Shown piece after piece: positions 46,345-56,500 of a stretch of 64,000 nt of DNA (position 1 is the first letter of the stretch; each line of letters opens with the position of its first letter). Location of the stretch: the NCBI GenBank assembly GCA_036250225.1, contig JAPZLL010000001.1, positions 1,240,001 to 1,304,000 on the forward strand, given 5' to 3'. The notes under the pieces were generated by a model. That model ran no database searches. It was not told the DNA's origin and worked only from the letters and a program-made list of their open reading frames with translations. Source of the DNA: Cercophora sp. LCS_1 (Eukaryota > Ascomycota > Sordariomycetes > Sordariales > Lasiosphaeriaceae). The position numbers and the translations under genes are program-made.

Positions 46345-47993
46345 TCATGCCGCCATATTTACATGGATCGCCTTGACATTGCAGTACGGCTGTAGACCGG
46401 CTTCGCCAAGTTCTCTTCCGATTCCTGACTGTTTGACGCCGCCAAATGGGATTCTGAAGTCGGAGTCGTTGCTGCTATTGATCCAGACCATGCCTGCCTC
46501 GATCTCCCGCGCCACTCTGTGCGCCCGGGTTAGATCTTTGGTGAATACTGCGGCTCCAAGGCCATAGCTTGTGTCGTTGGCTAGCTCGAGGGCCTCTTCC
46601 TCCGTCTTGAATGAGACCAGCGCGACACAGGGACCAAAGATCTCCTCTCGGAAAATCTTCATGCTGGGCTTCACGTTGGTGAAGACGGTCGGAGCAATAT
46701 AGAACCCCTTCCCTTTCTGTGGCGCTGGCTCTCCACCCATAGCGATTGTTGCTCCCTCCTCCCTGCCGGAGTCGATGAAGCCCAGGACACGCTCGTATTG
46801 AGCCTTGGTCACCTGGGGTCCCTGGAAGGTGGTCTCTTCGAATGGGTCACCAATAACGGAAACCTCTTTGACCTTGGTCTTGAACTTTTCAACGAAATCG
46901 TCGTAGATGGCCTCGTGGACAAGAATGCGGGACGTTGCCGTGCAAATTTGGCCCTGGTTGCTCATGATCCCTCCGTGAGACCATGTTGCCGCCAGTTCCA
47001 AGTCTGCGTCTTCAAAGACGATGAGAGGTGACTTTCCGCCAGTCTCCAGTGTGATGTTCTTCATAGTAGCAGAGGCCATCTTCATAATCTCCTTTCCCGT
47101 CGCCGTGCTACCAGTGAAGGCCACCTTGTCAACCTTGGGGTGCTGCACCAATGCGGCACCTGCTTCCCTGCCGTAACCGTTGATAATGTTGACCACGCCA
47201 GGGGGGAACCCGGCCTCCTTGATCAGCTTCGCCACATAAAGCATCGAAAGAGGCGTCTGCTCGGCGAGTTTCAAGACAATCGTGTTTCCGCAGCACAGCG
47301 CGGGACCAAGCTTCCAGGCAGCCATATCGAGGGGATAGTTCCAGGGAATAATTTGACCGCAGACACCGAGGGGTTCCTTGATGGTGTAGGCGAACTTGGC
47401 TGGGCCAACATCGATCACCTGCCCAAAGTTCTTATCGGCATATCCGGCATAGTACTTCAGAACATTCACCACTTCGGGAACGTTCTCGGTGAGAGCAACC
47501 GAGTATGGCTTGCCGTTGTCGAGGCACTCGATGGTTGCGAGGGTCTCGGCGTGCTGTGCGACAAGATCGGCCAGTTTCACCATCAAAGCCCCGCGCTCCG
47601 TGCCTGACAGCGACTTCCACGAGGGGTCCTTGAAAGCTTTCCGGGCAGCTTCGACGGCCCGGTCAACGTCGTCAGCTGTTGCGGCATGAACCGAGCAGAT
47701 CTCATCTTCGGTGCTGGGCAGCCAGTCAGAACGAGTACCAGCAATAGGCTACACTAGAAGACGTACGTTGGGTTGATGGAGGCTATCTTTTGGCCGCCGC
47801 TGCTCTCGACAAACTCATTGCCAATGAACAGGCCAAGTGGCTGCAACCACTTCCTGCCATTGGGGGCTGTTAGCTCGACTTCCATTCTGGAGTGGATTGG
47901 CTGTCGGCGCGAGGAACGAGAAAAGCAGCGGACAAAGACAAGTCGGTTGGTCGAGAGTAAAGACCTGGAGGTCTGAGGCAGAAAACAGGCCAT
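46345..47993 (-). CDS. NAD(P)-dependent aldehyde dehydrogenase with two candidate starts
   Basis: Exon 2 is 47713-46345; exon 1 ends at 47767 before a 53-nt intron (GTACGT...GCCCAG). Starting at ATG 47885 (MEVELTAPNGRKWLQPLGLF) gives 495 residues, the usual cytosolic ALDH length. An in-frame ATG at 47993 adds 36 residues (MACFLPQTSRSLLSTNRLVF, then RCFSRSSRRQPIHSR), Arg/Ser-rich without acidic residues, a typical mitochondrial presequence. Motifs: IIPWNYPLDMAAWKLGPAL, FTGSTATGKEI for cofactor binding, general base Glu in LETGGKSP near 261 and nucleophile Cys in NQGQICTATSR near 295. Later motifs are EEIFGPCVALVSFKTEEEA, YGLGAAVFTKDL and PFGGVKQSGIGRELG. It oxidises aldehydes, probably acetaldehyde, to acids. 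Both ATGs have A at -3. One compartment or two cannot be settled from sequence. Confidence 0.93.
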
Positions 47994-48658
47994 CTTATGC
48001 TTGTTATCATCCAGTACCCCCTCCCGATTCCTCAACCCCTCCTTCCGTCTCCGCGAGGTGATAAGCAGTCGCGCAAGGGCGGGGAGGTGTCTCGTTGCGT
48101 AAGATCCCAAGAAATCCTTCCTATCACGTATCAGAAAGCGGGCACCCATACAAGGTGGCCAGCATTCCCCGGGTACCACTCCGACCCCTCCGACCCGGGA
48201 AAGCTGCCGAGAGTGGATGCGGTTGCTCCCGGCCAAGGACTTTTTTCCCCTTTTGAGTCGGATGTGCGGGGGCACAGGATCGACCCTAACCCTGCATGGA
48301 TGACCTCTTATGTACACTCTCTGTGTGTCCTCTACTGACGGGAGTTACGCTTTCGCGGTCGGTTTGGCGCTGCAAGACGGGATGAACTCTGTTGCGCTGC
48401 AAGGTAACCAAATGCACGTCACATGGCGCATAAGCCCCCTCATACCAGATCAGGATTAGCTGGTTTAGTTCCCTGCCGAGCCTCGCCCGATGGTGTGACA
48501 TAATTGGCACAAGTCAACGTCCAACAGTGCTCCACCATCCACGCCAGGGACGTTCCACCAGCCTCGTCGCATGGTACGAACGCCAGCGATCGCGAACAAC
48601 ACGACACCAACAACGACGGAAGACCGCGGGCGGCTATGTGTCACGATTATCATCAACG
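47994..48658. other. Divergent promoter region, ALDH / LMBR1-family gene
   Basis: 665 bases between divergent starts; no gene is supported. Confidence 0.5.
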
Positions 48659-50821
48659 ATGATTTCGCCAGCGATACCAGCGTCACCCATCGGGTCCGAG
48701 ATCTTTGCCCTCATCTCGCTCCTCGTCATTTCTATCGTCGTCCTCTTCATTCTCCGATACTATCTACCCTTGCGAACAACCCCGGCATACCTTCTGGTTC
48801 CCGTATTCTTTGCACTATGGCTTCCCGCGAGCATGGTGTTGCTGGTCCCCATCGACCTCGCGTCGACTGCCATGGCAGATGACATCGCGGCGCGGGGCAT
48901 TTGGCTGAATCCGGGCGCCTTGAAAGTGTCGTGGAGGATTGTGTATTGGCTGACCTTTGTCCTGACTTGGTATGCTCATCTTGAATCACATAGCAACTCC
49001 CGCTGACTCTGGCACAGGTTCATTCTACCCGTCCTGGCCGAGTACTCCGACTCCGGTTACCGCGATCCCAAAGACAAGACTCTCGACTCCCTCCGCGCAA
49101 ATGCCCAATACTACGCCATCGTTTTCGGCTCTGGGATTCTTGGATTTATCTATGTTATTTGGTCATACGGTTCCTTTTCCAAATCTCTACAAAGCACCGT
49201 CATGGCACTAGCATATTGCTGGGGTTTGATCCTGGCCATCTATCTTATGGGTCATGGCTTGGTCGCAATCCCTCGCCAACTCTTCCGCAGCGCAAACATC
49301 AGCGGCAGGCTGCGCAGGCTCCAGGCCCAAGCCCCGAGGGTCTACGAACAAATGGAAGATGCAGAGATGACACTCGAGGATCTAGAAATGCAGGTGTCAG
49401 AGCTTAGCCGTCGTAAAGGGGGGAGCGTCAACCTGTTTCAGGATTGGATCGAAGAACTCGTCGACCTCACTAACCTTCCCGAGTCGGGGCCTGTCGGTGC
49501 GCGCGTGGTTCGTGGCTCTGGCGATAACAGCAAGATCCTACCGACCGTCATTACCGAAAAATACATGGCGGATCTGACAAGACGTCTTGTCAGGGCTAAA
49601 CACGCCCGTGCGAGGTGGGTTGGTGAATGGAACCGCCTGCTCGAGGATGCCGTCAAGGCACAGGCCATTTTGGACTCTGCGGCCTCCAAGAAACTCGATT
49701 TCGGCGTAGCCTCCGCGAATGCCGGCTTCTGGGGCAAGCACAACCCCTTGACGCCTTACACCCGGTTTCTCCTCCACTACCATGTAGTGCCATACTTCCG
49801 GATCGCCCTAGGCGGCTTCCTCTCCCTTGCATCGGTTTGCATTGTCTGGTCAGAAGTCGTCAAGGGTCTTCTCCCCTCCTTCTCCGTCATCCGCTATAGC
49901 GTCATCCACCATTGGGACGCCACCGGAGGCCAGGTTGGATTTGCCGGTCAAGTTATCGCGGCCTTCTGGATGCTATACATGTGTCTCGCCGCCCTGAGTT
50001 CTATCACCGAGGTCAAAGTGTGGCGTGGCCGGGCGCTTGTCCGCCGTAATACCGCCCACGAGTCGGCATTTTGGTATGCCTCCCAGGTGGCTCGCCTAAG
50101 CGTGCCGCTATCCTACAACTTCATGACTTTCCTGGGAAGCATTTACCACGACACCATTTTTTACAAATTTCTCGGTCAGCTTATCCAACTCACCACGCTT
50201 GGCGAGTGGTTCGACATTCTGTTTCCTGCTTTCATCCTCGTCCCCGTCTGCGCCACCCTATTCGGACTGTATGGAAAGATCAAACGATCTGTCGGTTTTG
50301 GGGTTGACGTCATTGATGATGAAGACGACGCAGAGCGAACCAATATATACGGATCCGGGTCATGGCGAGAGGGCCGGGACCTCATCGATCGTGAGCTCAA
50401 CGGCACTTCGGCCGCAATTAGAGGGCGGAGGGCCGAAGCTGCGGCCCGCATCGCTAGTCATCCGCGGTCTGCCCCGATACTCACGATACCGGGGGCGCCT
50501 CGTCACAACGGCCCAACTACACCCCTAGGCACATCGCCAAATGCGAGACCAACAGCCAACACATCAACAAGGAGGGTCGGAAGAGCATCGCGGACGGACA
50601 CGGAGCCCGAAGACGAGAACTTCTTTGAGGCGCTGGGCCACCGGTTCAAGAACACTATTGATACAATGGACACACCGAAATGGTTTCAGGACATCAAAAA
50701 GCCAAAGTGGATGGGTGGTGATGATGAAGGCGAGAGTAGTAGTCGGCCGTCACAGGGAAGGAACAGCTCGGATGTGAGAAGGTGGTTTGGTGGCGGTGGA
50801 GAAGGACGGATCAGGCTATGA
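48659..50821 (+). CDS. LMBR1-domain multi-pass membrane protein
   Basis: Exons 48659-48969 and 49018-50821 with a 48-nt intron (GTATGC...GGCACAG), giving 704 residues. ATG 48659 (MISPAIPASPIGSEIFALIS) is the first ATG in frame. The N-terminal half has about five hydrophobic spans, then a cytosolic loop with predicted helices (LRRLQAQAPRVYEQMEDAEM) and more spans. The last membrane part includes VARLSVPLSYNFMTFLGSIY and LFPAFILVPVCATLFGLYGK. The tail of about 190 residues is polar and ends in Gly/Arg. This is the fungal LMBR1/LMBD2-type family. Relatives are lipocalin receptors or membrane trafficking/signalling regulators; the fungal role is unknown. Confidence 0.9.
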
Positions 50822-51441
50822 TTTTCTGCAACCTCTCGCATGAGGTGTAACACTAGGGCACGAAGACTCTAGGATAGATACCAAGCATTGTTTGGCGTTG
50901 GAGGGGCCTTGGAATTGTTACAATTTAATATTGGAATGGTAATTCTTGTAAGACTCAAAACGACGCACAGAATACTCGTTAGCCGAACTCGTGCCAGCAA
51001 ATTTGGTTCAGGTTATGTCTGCTGCAATACTTCATTGATATTGTGCCCACCGGCACCAACGCTACACCTCGGAGCGCGGTCGCGTTCTACTTCGAGCCCT
51101 CTCGACCACCTGTATCTCAGTCCATATCTATTCGAAGAGGGTAAAGTCGTTCCCTCTCGTACCTCCAACACTTCTTCTGTTCTTGACAGACCCTTCTCAA
51201 AAAAAAAAAAACCAAGTGCTAAATATACGTTGGTAGGTACAGCGAAAACCAGCTCCTTCCTCGGAAACTTTAAAGTGCTAATTCTCATTCAAGGCAGAGC
51301 CAAGGGCCTCCTCGGAAGCTGGAGGCCACATACAACCTTTTCACCTCAAAACCTCCGCCAGCCACTTCTTTCTCCACGAAGCATTCACTTTATTTTCCAA
51401 GACAGGTCCTCTTTGCAAATCCCCCATCACCGAGATCCACC
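50822..51441. other. Intergenic
   Basis: 620 bases with pyrimidine-rich tracts and an A12 run near 51200; no gene is supported. Confidence 0.5.
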
Positions 51442-52327
51442 ATGCCCCCCCCCCAGCTGAGAGATCTAAGCGAAGAGGACCTGACGTGGCTCTCAAAGCT
51501 GAAATATAACAACTCGGCTCTTCTCGGCCTCAAGAGATGGTCCCACGATCACGAAGAGTTGGAAATGGCCCTGGAAACTATCCACACCTTGAAGACACTC
51601 TTGGCCTCTAAGCACATGGGAGCTAAGGCTTACATTCGAGAGCACTCGGTAAGAGCAGACTCAAAATGTCAATCTTCGAAGAAGCACGATTGGATTGTTG
51701 CTATTTGCTGCCCTCCCGAACCCCGTCAACGATTCTGTTCTTGGTACTAACGCCGTCTACAATAGCCTATCAATCGTCTCTGGGATCCTGTCACGATTGA
51801 CGGGTATGTGGTGCCCTGGAAGGCTGACCACGCTTGTCAGGTGGCCCTTGCCCTCGCATTGTTCTCTGAGGAGGTGGGACACAACGACCCCTGCAACAAT
51901 TGCCTTGAGTCTGGCCGTGATATGGCGGAGGACAAATGGCATAAGAATTCTCCCTCCACAGCTTGTTTCATTCCAGCCCCCGACTTGACGAACTGGGCCT
52001 GTATAAGCTGTTACTACGCGGGAGATGAGGAGAAGTGCCCATGTTATATCAGTAAGCTTGGAATATTCGGTTCGTCGACAGATAAACTGACGCCCTGTCG
52101 TAGATCGAAAAAACGGCACGGATATATTGCAGCTAATTACTGCTGCTACCGACACCAATCAACCTGAGAGAGGCCATTGGAATGCGGAGGGGATTCGCTC
52201 CATGAGAACCAGGCTCGACAGCGTCGCAGCTGAGATTGAGAGAAGGGATGAGATGGATTCCGTCGGGAGTCTTTCATCAAGCCGTAAGCACTCTCGAAGC
52301 GATTCCGGTTCCTCGCACACTCTGTGA
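51442..52327 (+). CDS. DUF3716-like Cys-rich protein, intact copy
   Basis: Exons 51442-51648, 51766-52051 and 52104-52327 with GT-AG introns of 117 and 52 nt, giving 238 residues. The N-terminal part is helical (EELEMALETIHTLKTLLASK). The conserved entry motif PINRLWDPVTIDGYVVPW starts right after intron 1. HACQVALALALFSEEVGHND and the Cys cluster PCNNC...TAC...WACISCYYAGDEEKCPC follow, then a polar Ser/Arg tail. The RLWxP element plus CxxC...C...CxxCxxxG...C matches my memory of the fungal DUF3716 family, which has no known function. The Cys pattern suggests zinc binding, by inference. It is first of three related genes in the same orientation. Confidence 0.78.
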
Positions 52328-53181
52328 GCCGCAAAGATGCCCAGCCCGGCGTTTTTTATCTTTGGGGGGGAGGAGTGAACTAGGTGAACATGGTTTGCTA
52401 TGCCTTTGAGGTATCCAACATCATCTCAGAGACATACTGGGTCCATATCGGGGGGGGGGGGGGGATTTGAGCGGTTTTTAATTACCATCTCTTATTGAGA
52501 TTCGGCAAAAGGTAGCATGACACTCTGAATTGACCTGGGAGCTACAGCCCGTTTATTCTCTCTCTTGATTCTCTGCTTAGGTTTGGCAACTGTCGTCCTG
52601 AAAAGACAAGATAAGAAAGATTATTTGCGTACATGTGAAGTCCGAAGTTCCTCGTTACAGCTTTGTGAATAATCCTGAGTCAAAAGCCCACCGAGCATGA
52701 AAGAATGGGCAACTCCTGTGCCGCTATGACCTCGCGACCTCCAGGCTACATTGCCCGCAGCCCAAAGGAGGGAACTGACACAAACATGTCCATAACCGCA
52801 AGTTAACTTTCTGTAATCTAGTCCAGGCTCCGGATTCCTACTAGGTATTATGGGGAATGCTATGACAAAGTTGTGACCCTAAAGTGTTGGCAAGCTCCCC
52901 TAAGTGAGGATTGTTGACAACCAGTGCTGGGGCTCAGGGGCTACACGACAAGGATCAACCCTGAGAATTCTGTGATAAACTTAGAAAGCAACGCGGGGAA
53001 ACATCACGTTGACGTCATCCCATTACTGCGCCGATGAGTTTTAGAAAAGCTGCATTTGCTGGCCCCTTGAGGCAACTGCCCAAAAGCTCTAGGGGAAATT
53101 TTCTCGTCAAAACCCCCAACCGGCCCCCGCGCACAACGTCCCTCAAAATGTTTTCAATCCCGCCATCACCAAGCCATCAGC
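52328..53181. other. Intergenic with G15 tract
   Basis: 854 bases between the first and second DUF3716-like genes; a G15 homopolymer lies at 52450-52464. No gene is supported. Confidence 0.5.
52450..52464. repeat. Poly-G tract (G15)
   Basis: Fifteen consecutive G residues in the 3' flank of the first DUF3716-like gene; a potential quadruplex-forming and error-prone site. Confidence 0.9.
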
Positions 53182-54037
53182 ATGGGAATGCCACGAACCC
53201 AGTATCGCGGCGTCCCTCTCACCAGATACGACGGTGAACATCGAGCGCGCGACGAAACAAACTCCATTGTACACGCACTTCGCGAATTTGACCACCAGGG
53301 AATCTCTCCGACCGTCTCCAATTGCCTTGACGGGAAAAGAGCAAGAAGCCTCCCCGACCCCCTTTTTTTTTCTCATCCATGACACAACCTAACACACCCA
53401 TCTTCTAGAATGTTCTCCGACTCTGAGAACCAAGAGTCTATCGCAACAATCACAGCTACGAAAGAGCGCAACGCGAATTAAAACGCACACACCAAGCCAT
53501 GGCCATCACCCTGACGCTCTTCGCCGAGGAGCGGCACTGGTTCATCTGCACCGCCTGCAAAAAGGGGGGGGCTCGACCGGCCCCTTTAGTCGGTGTTTCG
53601 TCCCCGAGACGGACGAGACAAAGGGTTCATCCACGAATTGTCATTATAAACGACGCGGCGCTTCATGCTCGCTGCGCGCAAAAGAGGATTACGCAAAGTT
53701 GCTCCCCTACGGCACCAGTGTCCTAAGCGGTCCGATGAGGAAGTGCCCAACGGATAGACTCCGACTGAGGACCATTTTGCTCAAGAGTGAGCTTCGGAGA
53801 CGCAAGGAGGCCGATACCATTCGCATGCTTCCGCGTGGCGAGAATGATGTCGAGAAGATGGCGAAGCATGCGCTTGAGCACTTGGACATGGACGAGCTGC
53901 AGGATGTGCTCGACTTGACTGCGGGAGAGATGGAGAGAAGGCCAAAACAGGTCAAGAAGGTAGTGGGGAAGCCAGGCATGAGTGAGGAGGAGAGGAGGAG
54001 GTGGGTGATTAATCGGTATCGGTTGCGTTGGGGGTGA
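53182..54037 (+). pseudogene. DUF3716-like Cys-rich gene, second copy, disrupted
   Basis: The main exon begins at 53409, after CTAAC...TTCTAG, at the same place as intron 1 of the first copy. It reads NVLRL, then TGA at 53424 where family members have Trp (RLWEP), then EPRVYRNNHSYERAQRELKR, MAITLTLFAEERHWFICTAC and KK. A G8 run (53564-53571) breaks frame. One added G restores GGGSTGPFSRCFVPE, SSTNCHYKRRGASCSLR, KLLPYGTSVLSGPMRKCP and a helical tail ending VINRYRLRWG at 54037. A candidate first exon starts at ATG 53182 (MGMPRTQYRGVPLTRYDGEH) but has no convincing donor. The complete Cys pattern survives, so decay is recent or the lesions are sequence errors. Confidence 0.6.
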
Positions 54038-54473
54038 GGGCCCGAGATTCTGCGCCGGTGCCGGCGCCGAGGACAGCCCCGGGGGGGGTGATTTGTTCGG
54101 ATACGCCGCCGTCGTCGCCGGATGTTGTGTTTTTGGGATTGCGCCGGGTATCTGGCGTTGGGGGCGATTCAACCTTGTAGTGCCATTGATATGCTGAATC
54201 CGGCTGACGCTGCTGCAGAAGGCCTCACCTGGTGGGCTCATTTTCAACAGGCATATACAAGATCTTCAATGGGTACGGGTGATGGTTTTCAAGGTCTTTT
54301 AAACTACTCACTACTTGATACCCATGTCTTGGTATTGGGTGGGTGAGGCCTATCCTTTCAGTTTGGTTGTCAGAGACTTGCTTGGGCCTGGAATGAACAG
54401 TCGCACCTCGCCATTTCCCCCCACCACACGATGATGTCAGATCGACATTATCAGTGTGTGTATTTTTGCGACG
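54038..54473. other. Intergenic
   Basis: 436 bases between the second and third DUF3716-like genes; includes a G8 run near 54080. No gene is supported. Confidence 0.5.
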
Positions 54474-55437
54474 ATGGATACGGATCCATTTTGCCAGTTT
54501 GTTACGAGGTTGCGATTCCTGGGGGTCCCTCTCGGGATGCACACGACACTGGCCCTCCGGCTCACCGTGTGCAATCGACTGGCCGAGACAGTCAGGATTC
54601 TTCGCATGCTTTCCCAATCTAAGGCGAACATTGCCGAGCCCTTCTTCAGCAATAATATCAGTTCTGGGACGGACCTGATGCGCCTCTGGGAGCCGAGATG
54701 GACACACGACGAGACAGGGCGTCCCAGCCACTTGGCAACCTGGGAAATGAACAACGGTCGACAAGCCCACGGACTCGTTTTGTCACTTTTTCGTGACTCT
54801 TTCCAACAAGGCAAGCCTTGTATCGAATGCGCCAAACCATATTCGTCCGGCCCCATCGCTGGACGGTGTATGTATGAACTGCTTCCACAACGGAACCCCT
54901 TGCAATGTCCCGGGCAGGTATGAGCCTGGCATCTTCCATAGAAACGTAACTGACCAATGTGCTAGGTCAAGATGGCCTAGCAAACAACGCAAGTATTGTA
55001 AATACTACCATGAGCGACCCGGTGGCAACCCAGTCACGTCCGCCACAAACCCCATCACGACCCTCTATCGGCCCAAGGACATGGTCACCTTCTCGGATGA
55101 CCTCCTCAAGAGTCAATACATCATGATGGTGACTGAAATCTGCAACCGCAACATCAATATCAGCGTAAATCCCCCTCAGACCCAGACTCATAGCCAGAAG
55201 AGGGTCGAGCATCGCCCAGACCAGCTGGCAGAAAGTGCTATCAGGCGGACCCCTTCTCTGCGAGAATGGCGTAGAAAAAAAGGCTCTTGCAGGTTTATCT
55301 TTGGCAAGTAAACAACCGTCAGCCCCAGCCCTGCCATCGCCGATACTCTCACCACGCCCTTCACCCGGACTACTGCCGACACAACCACCTCAAGAATACC
55401 AATCCCCGCCGATGCACCACCCCAAACCCAACAGCAT

Positions 55438-55495
<58 letters not shown>

Positions 55496-56147
55496 CCACA
55501 CATTTCACATCCAGCAACTCATATAACACCACCTCAACAACCTCACCAAGGATCGACACGACCTCCTTTCCAACGACCCCCTGTTCAAAACTACCTCAAC
55601 ACCAACAAGGCCACACGCCCAGAAGGTCAAGCCACGCAAACCTCTCCAGCCCCAAAAACCAATCCAACAAAATACCCGATCCCACCACGACCACAGCCCT
55701 TACCTACAAACAATGCCAGAGTATTCCCAGATGCTTTCAACCCACCCCCAATCCCACAGCGGCCACAATGCTTATCAAACAACAACGCCAGAATGCCCCC
55801 CGTCACCTTCAACCCGCCCATAGCACAGCCTCCGTCTCGTCCAATACGAATACACTCAAAGTCCACAATCTCTCAAGACACTTCCAGCATCCCGCACAAA
55901 GACAACCCCTCCGGTAAAAAAATTGAGGGCATACACCAATGTCGGATTTGAGCCGATGCCCCCGGAGAGAAACGGCCATATCCCAGATAAACGCGTCTTG
56001 CGGGACGAGCTCGAGGATATCAGGTGCAACATCAAAGCTGAGCCGCCATGGTCTGACGGAGGATATAACACCCACGTCTCAACTGCGTATAACGACGAAA
56101 TTGACGAGGATATACTCGGAGTGATCAAAGTTGAACGGCTAGATTGA
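54474..56147 (+). pseudogene. DUF3716-like Cys-rich gene, third copy, frame-broken
   Basis: From ATG 54474 (MDTDPFCQFVTRLRFLGVPL) the frame carries the family element DLMRLWEPRWTHDETGRP, a helical HGLVLSLFRDSFQQG and KPCIECAKPYSSGPIAGRC. At about 54865 the reading shifts by one base to GVCMNCFHNGTPCNVPG, with the usual spacer between these Cys groups missing. A 48-nt GTATGA...GTGCTAG intron (54919-54966) fits next. The frame then continues with RWPSKQRKYCKYYHERPGG and RPKDMVTFSDDLLKSQY to an A7 run at 55275-55281. A shift there enters a Pro-rich frame containing the (AC)26 tract. A second A7 run (55916-55922) shifts into RAYTNVGFEPMPPERNG and a plausible C-terminus ending VIKVERLD at 56147. 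Undetected introns could explain some shifts. Confidence 0.5.
55440..55491. repeat. (AC)26 microsatellite within the third DUF3716-like gene
   Basis: Perfect AC dinucleotide repeat. In the Pro-rich frame it would encode alternating Thr-His. Confidence 0.95.
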
Positions 56148-56500
56148 GCTCCAATGTGTGCACTCAGGCTCGTTTCTAAAAAAAGAACATGTGAATGGTC
56201 AGAGGGTATTCTGCAACTGCAGCCAGAAAAATGCCGCGTCTTGATACTTGAGCAACAAACTTGTGTAATTATCGCCGGAAACACGGGAACAATTATATCC
56301 ACCGCTCCGTCCCAAGTAACCTTACTCCATTGCACCTGGGTATAAAATAATGAAAAAAAAAAACACATGCAAACCAAAACCCCGTTTCATAATCATATCT
56401 GCGTCACTCATCTCCGTAGAAACACCGATCCCACCAGCTTCGATCCAAAGCCAAGGAAGTCCAGCCCGGTCTTCGATTTGGTAACACGGACATACAGTCC
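56148..56500. other. Intergenic between convergent genes
   Basis: 353 bases, A-rich near the middle; 3' flanks of two convergent units. No gene is supported. Confidence 0.5.
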
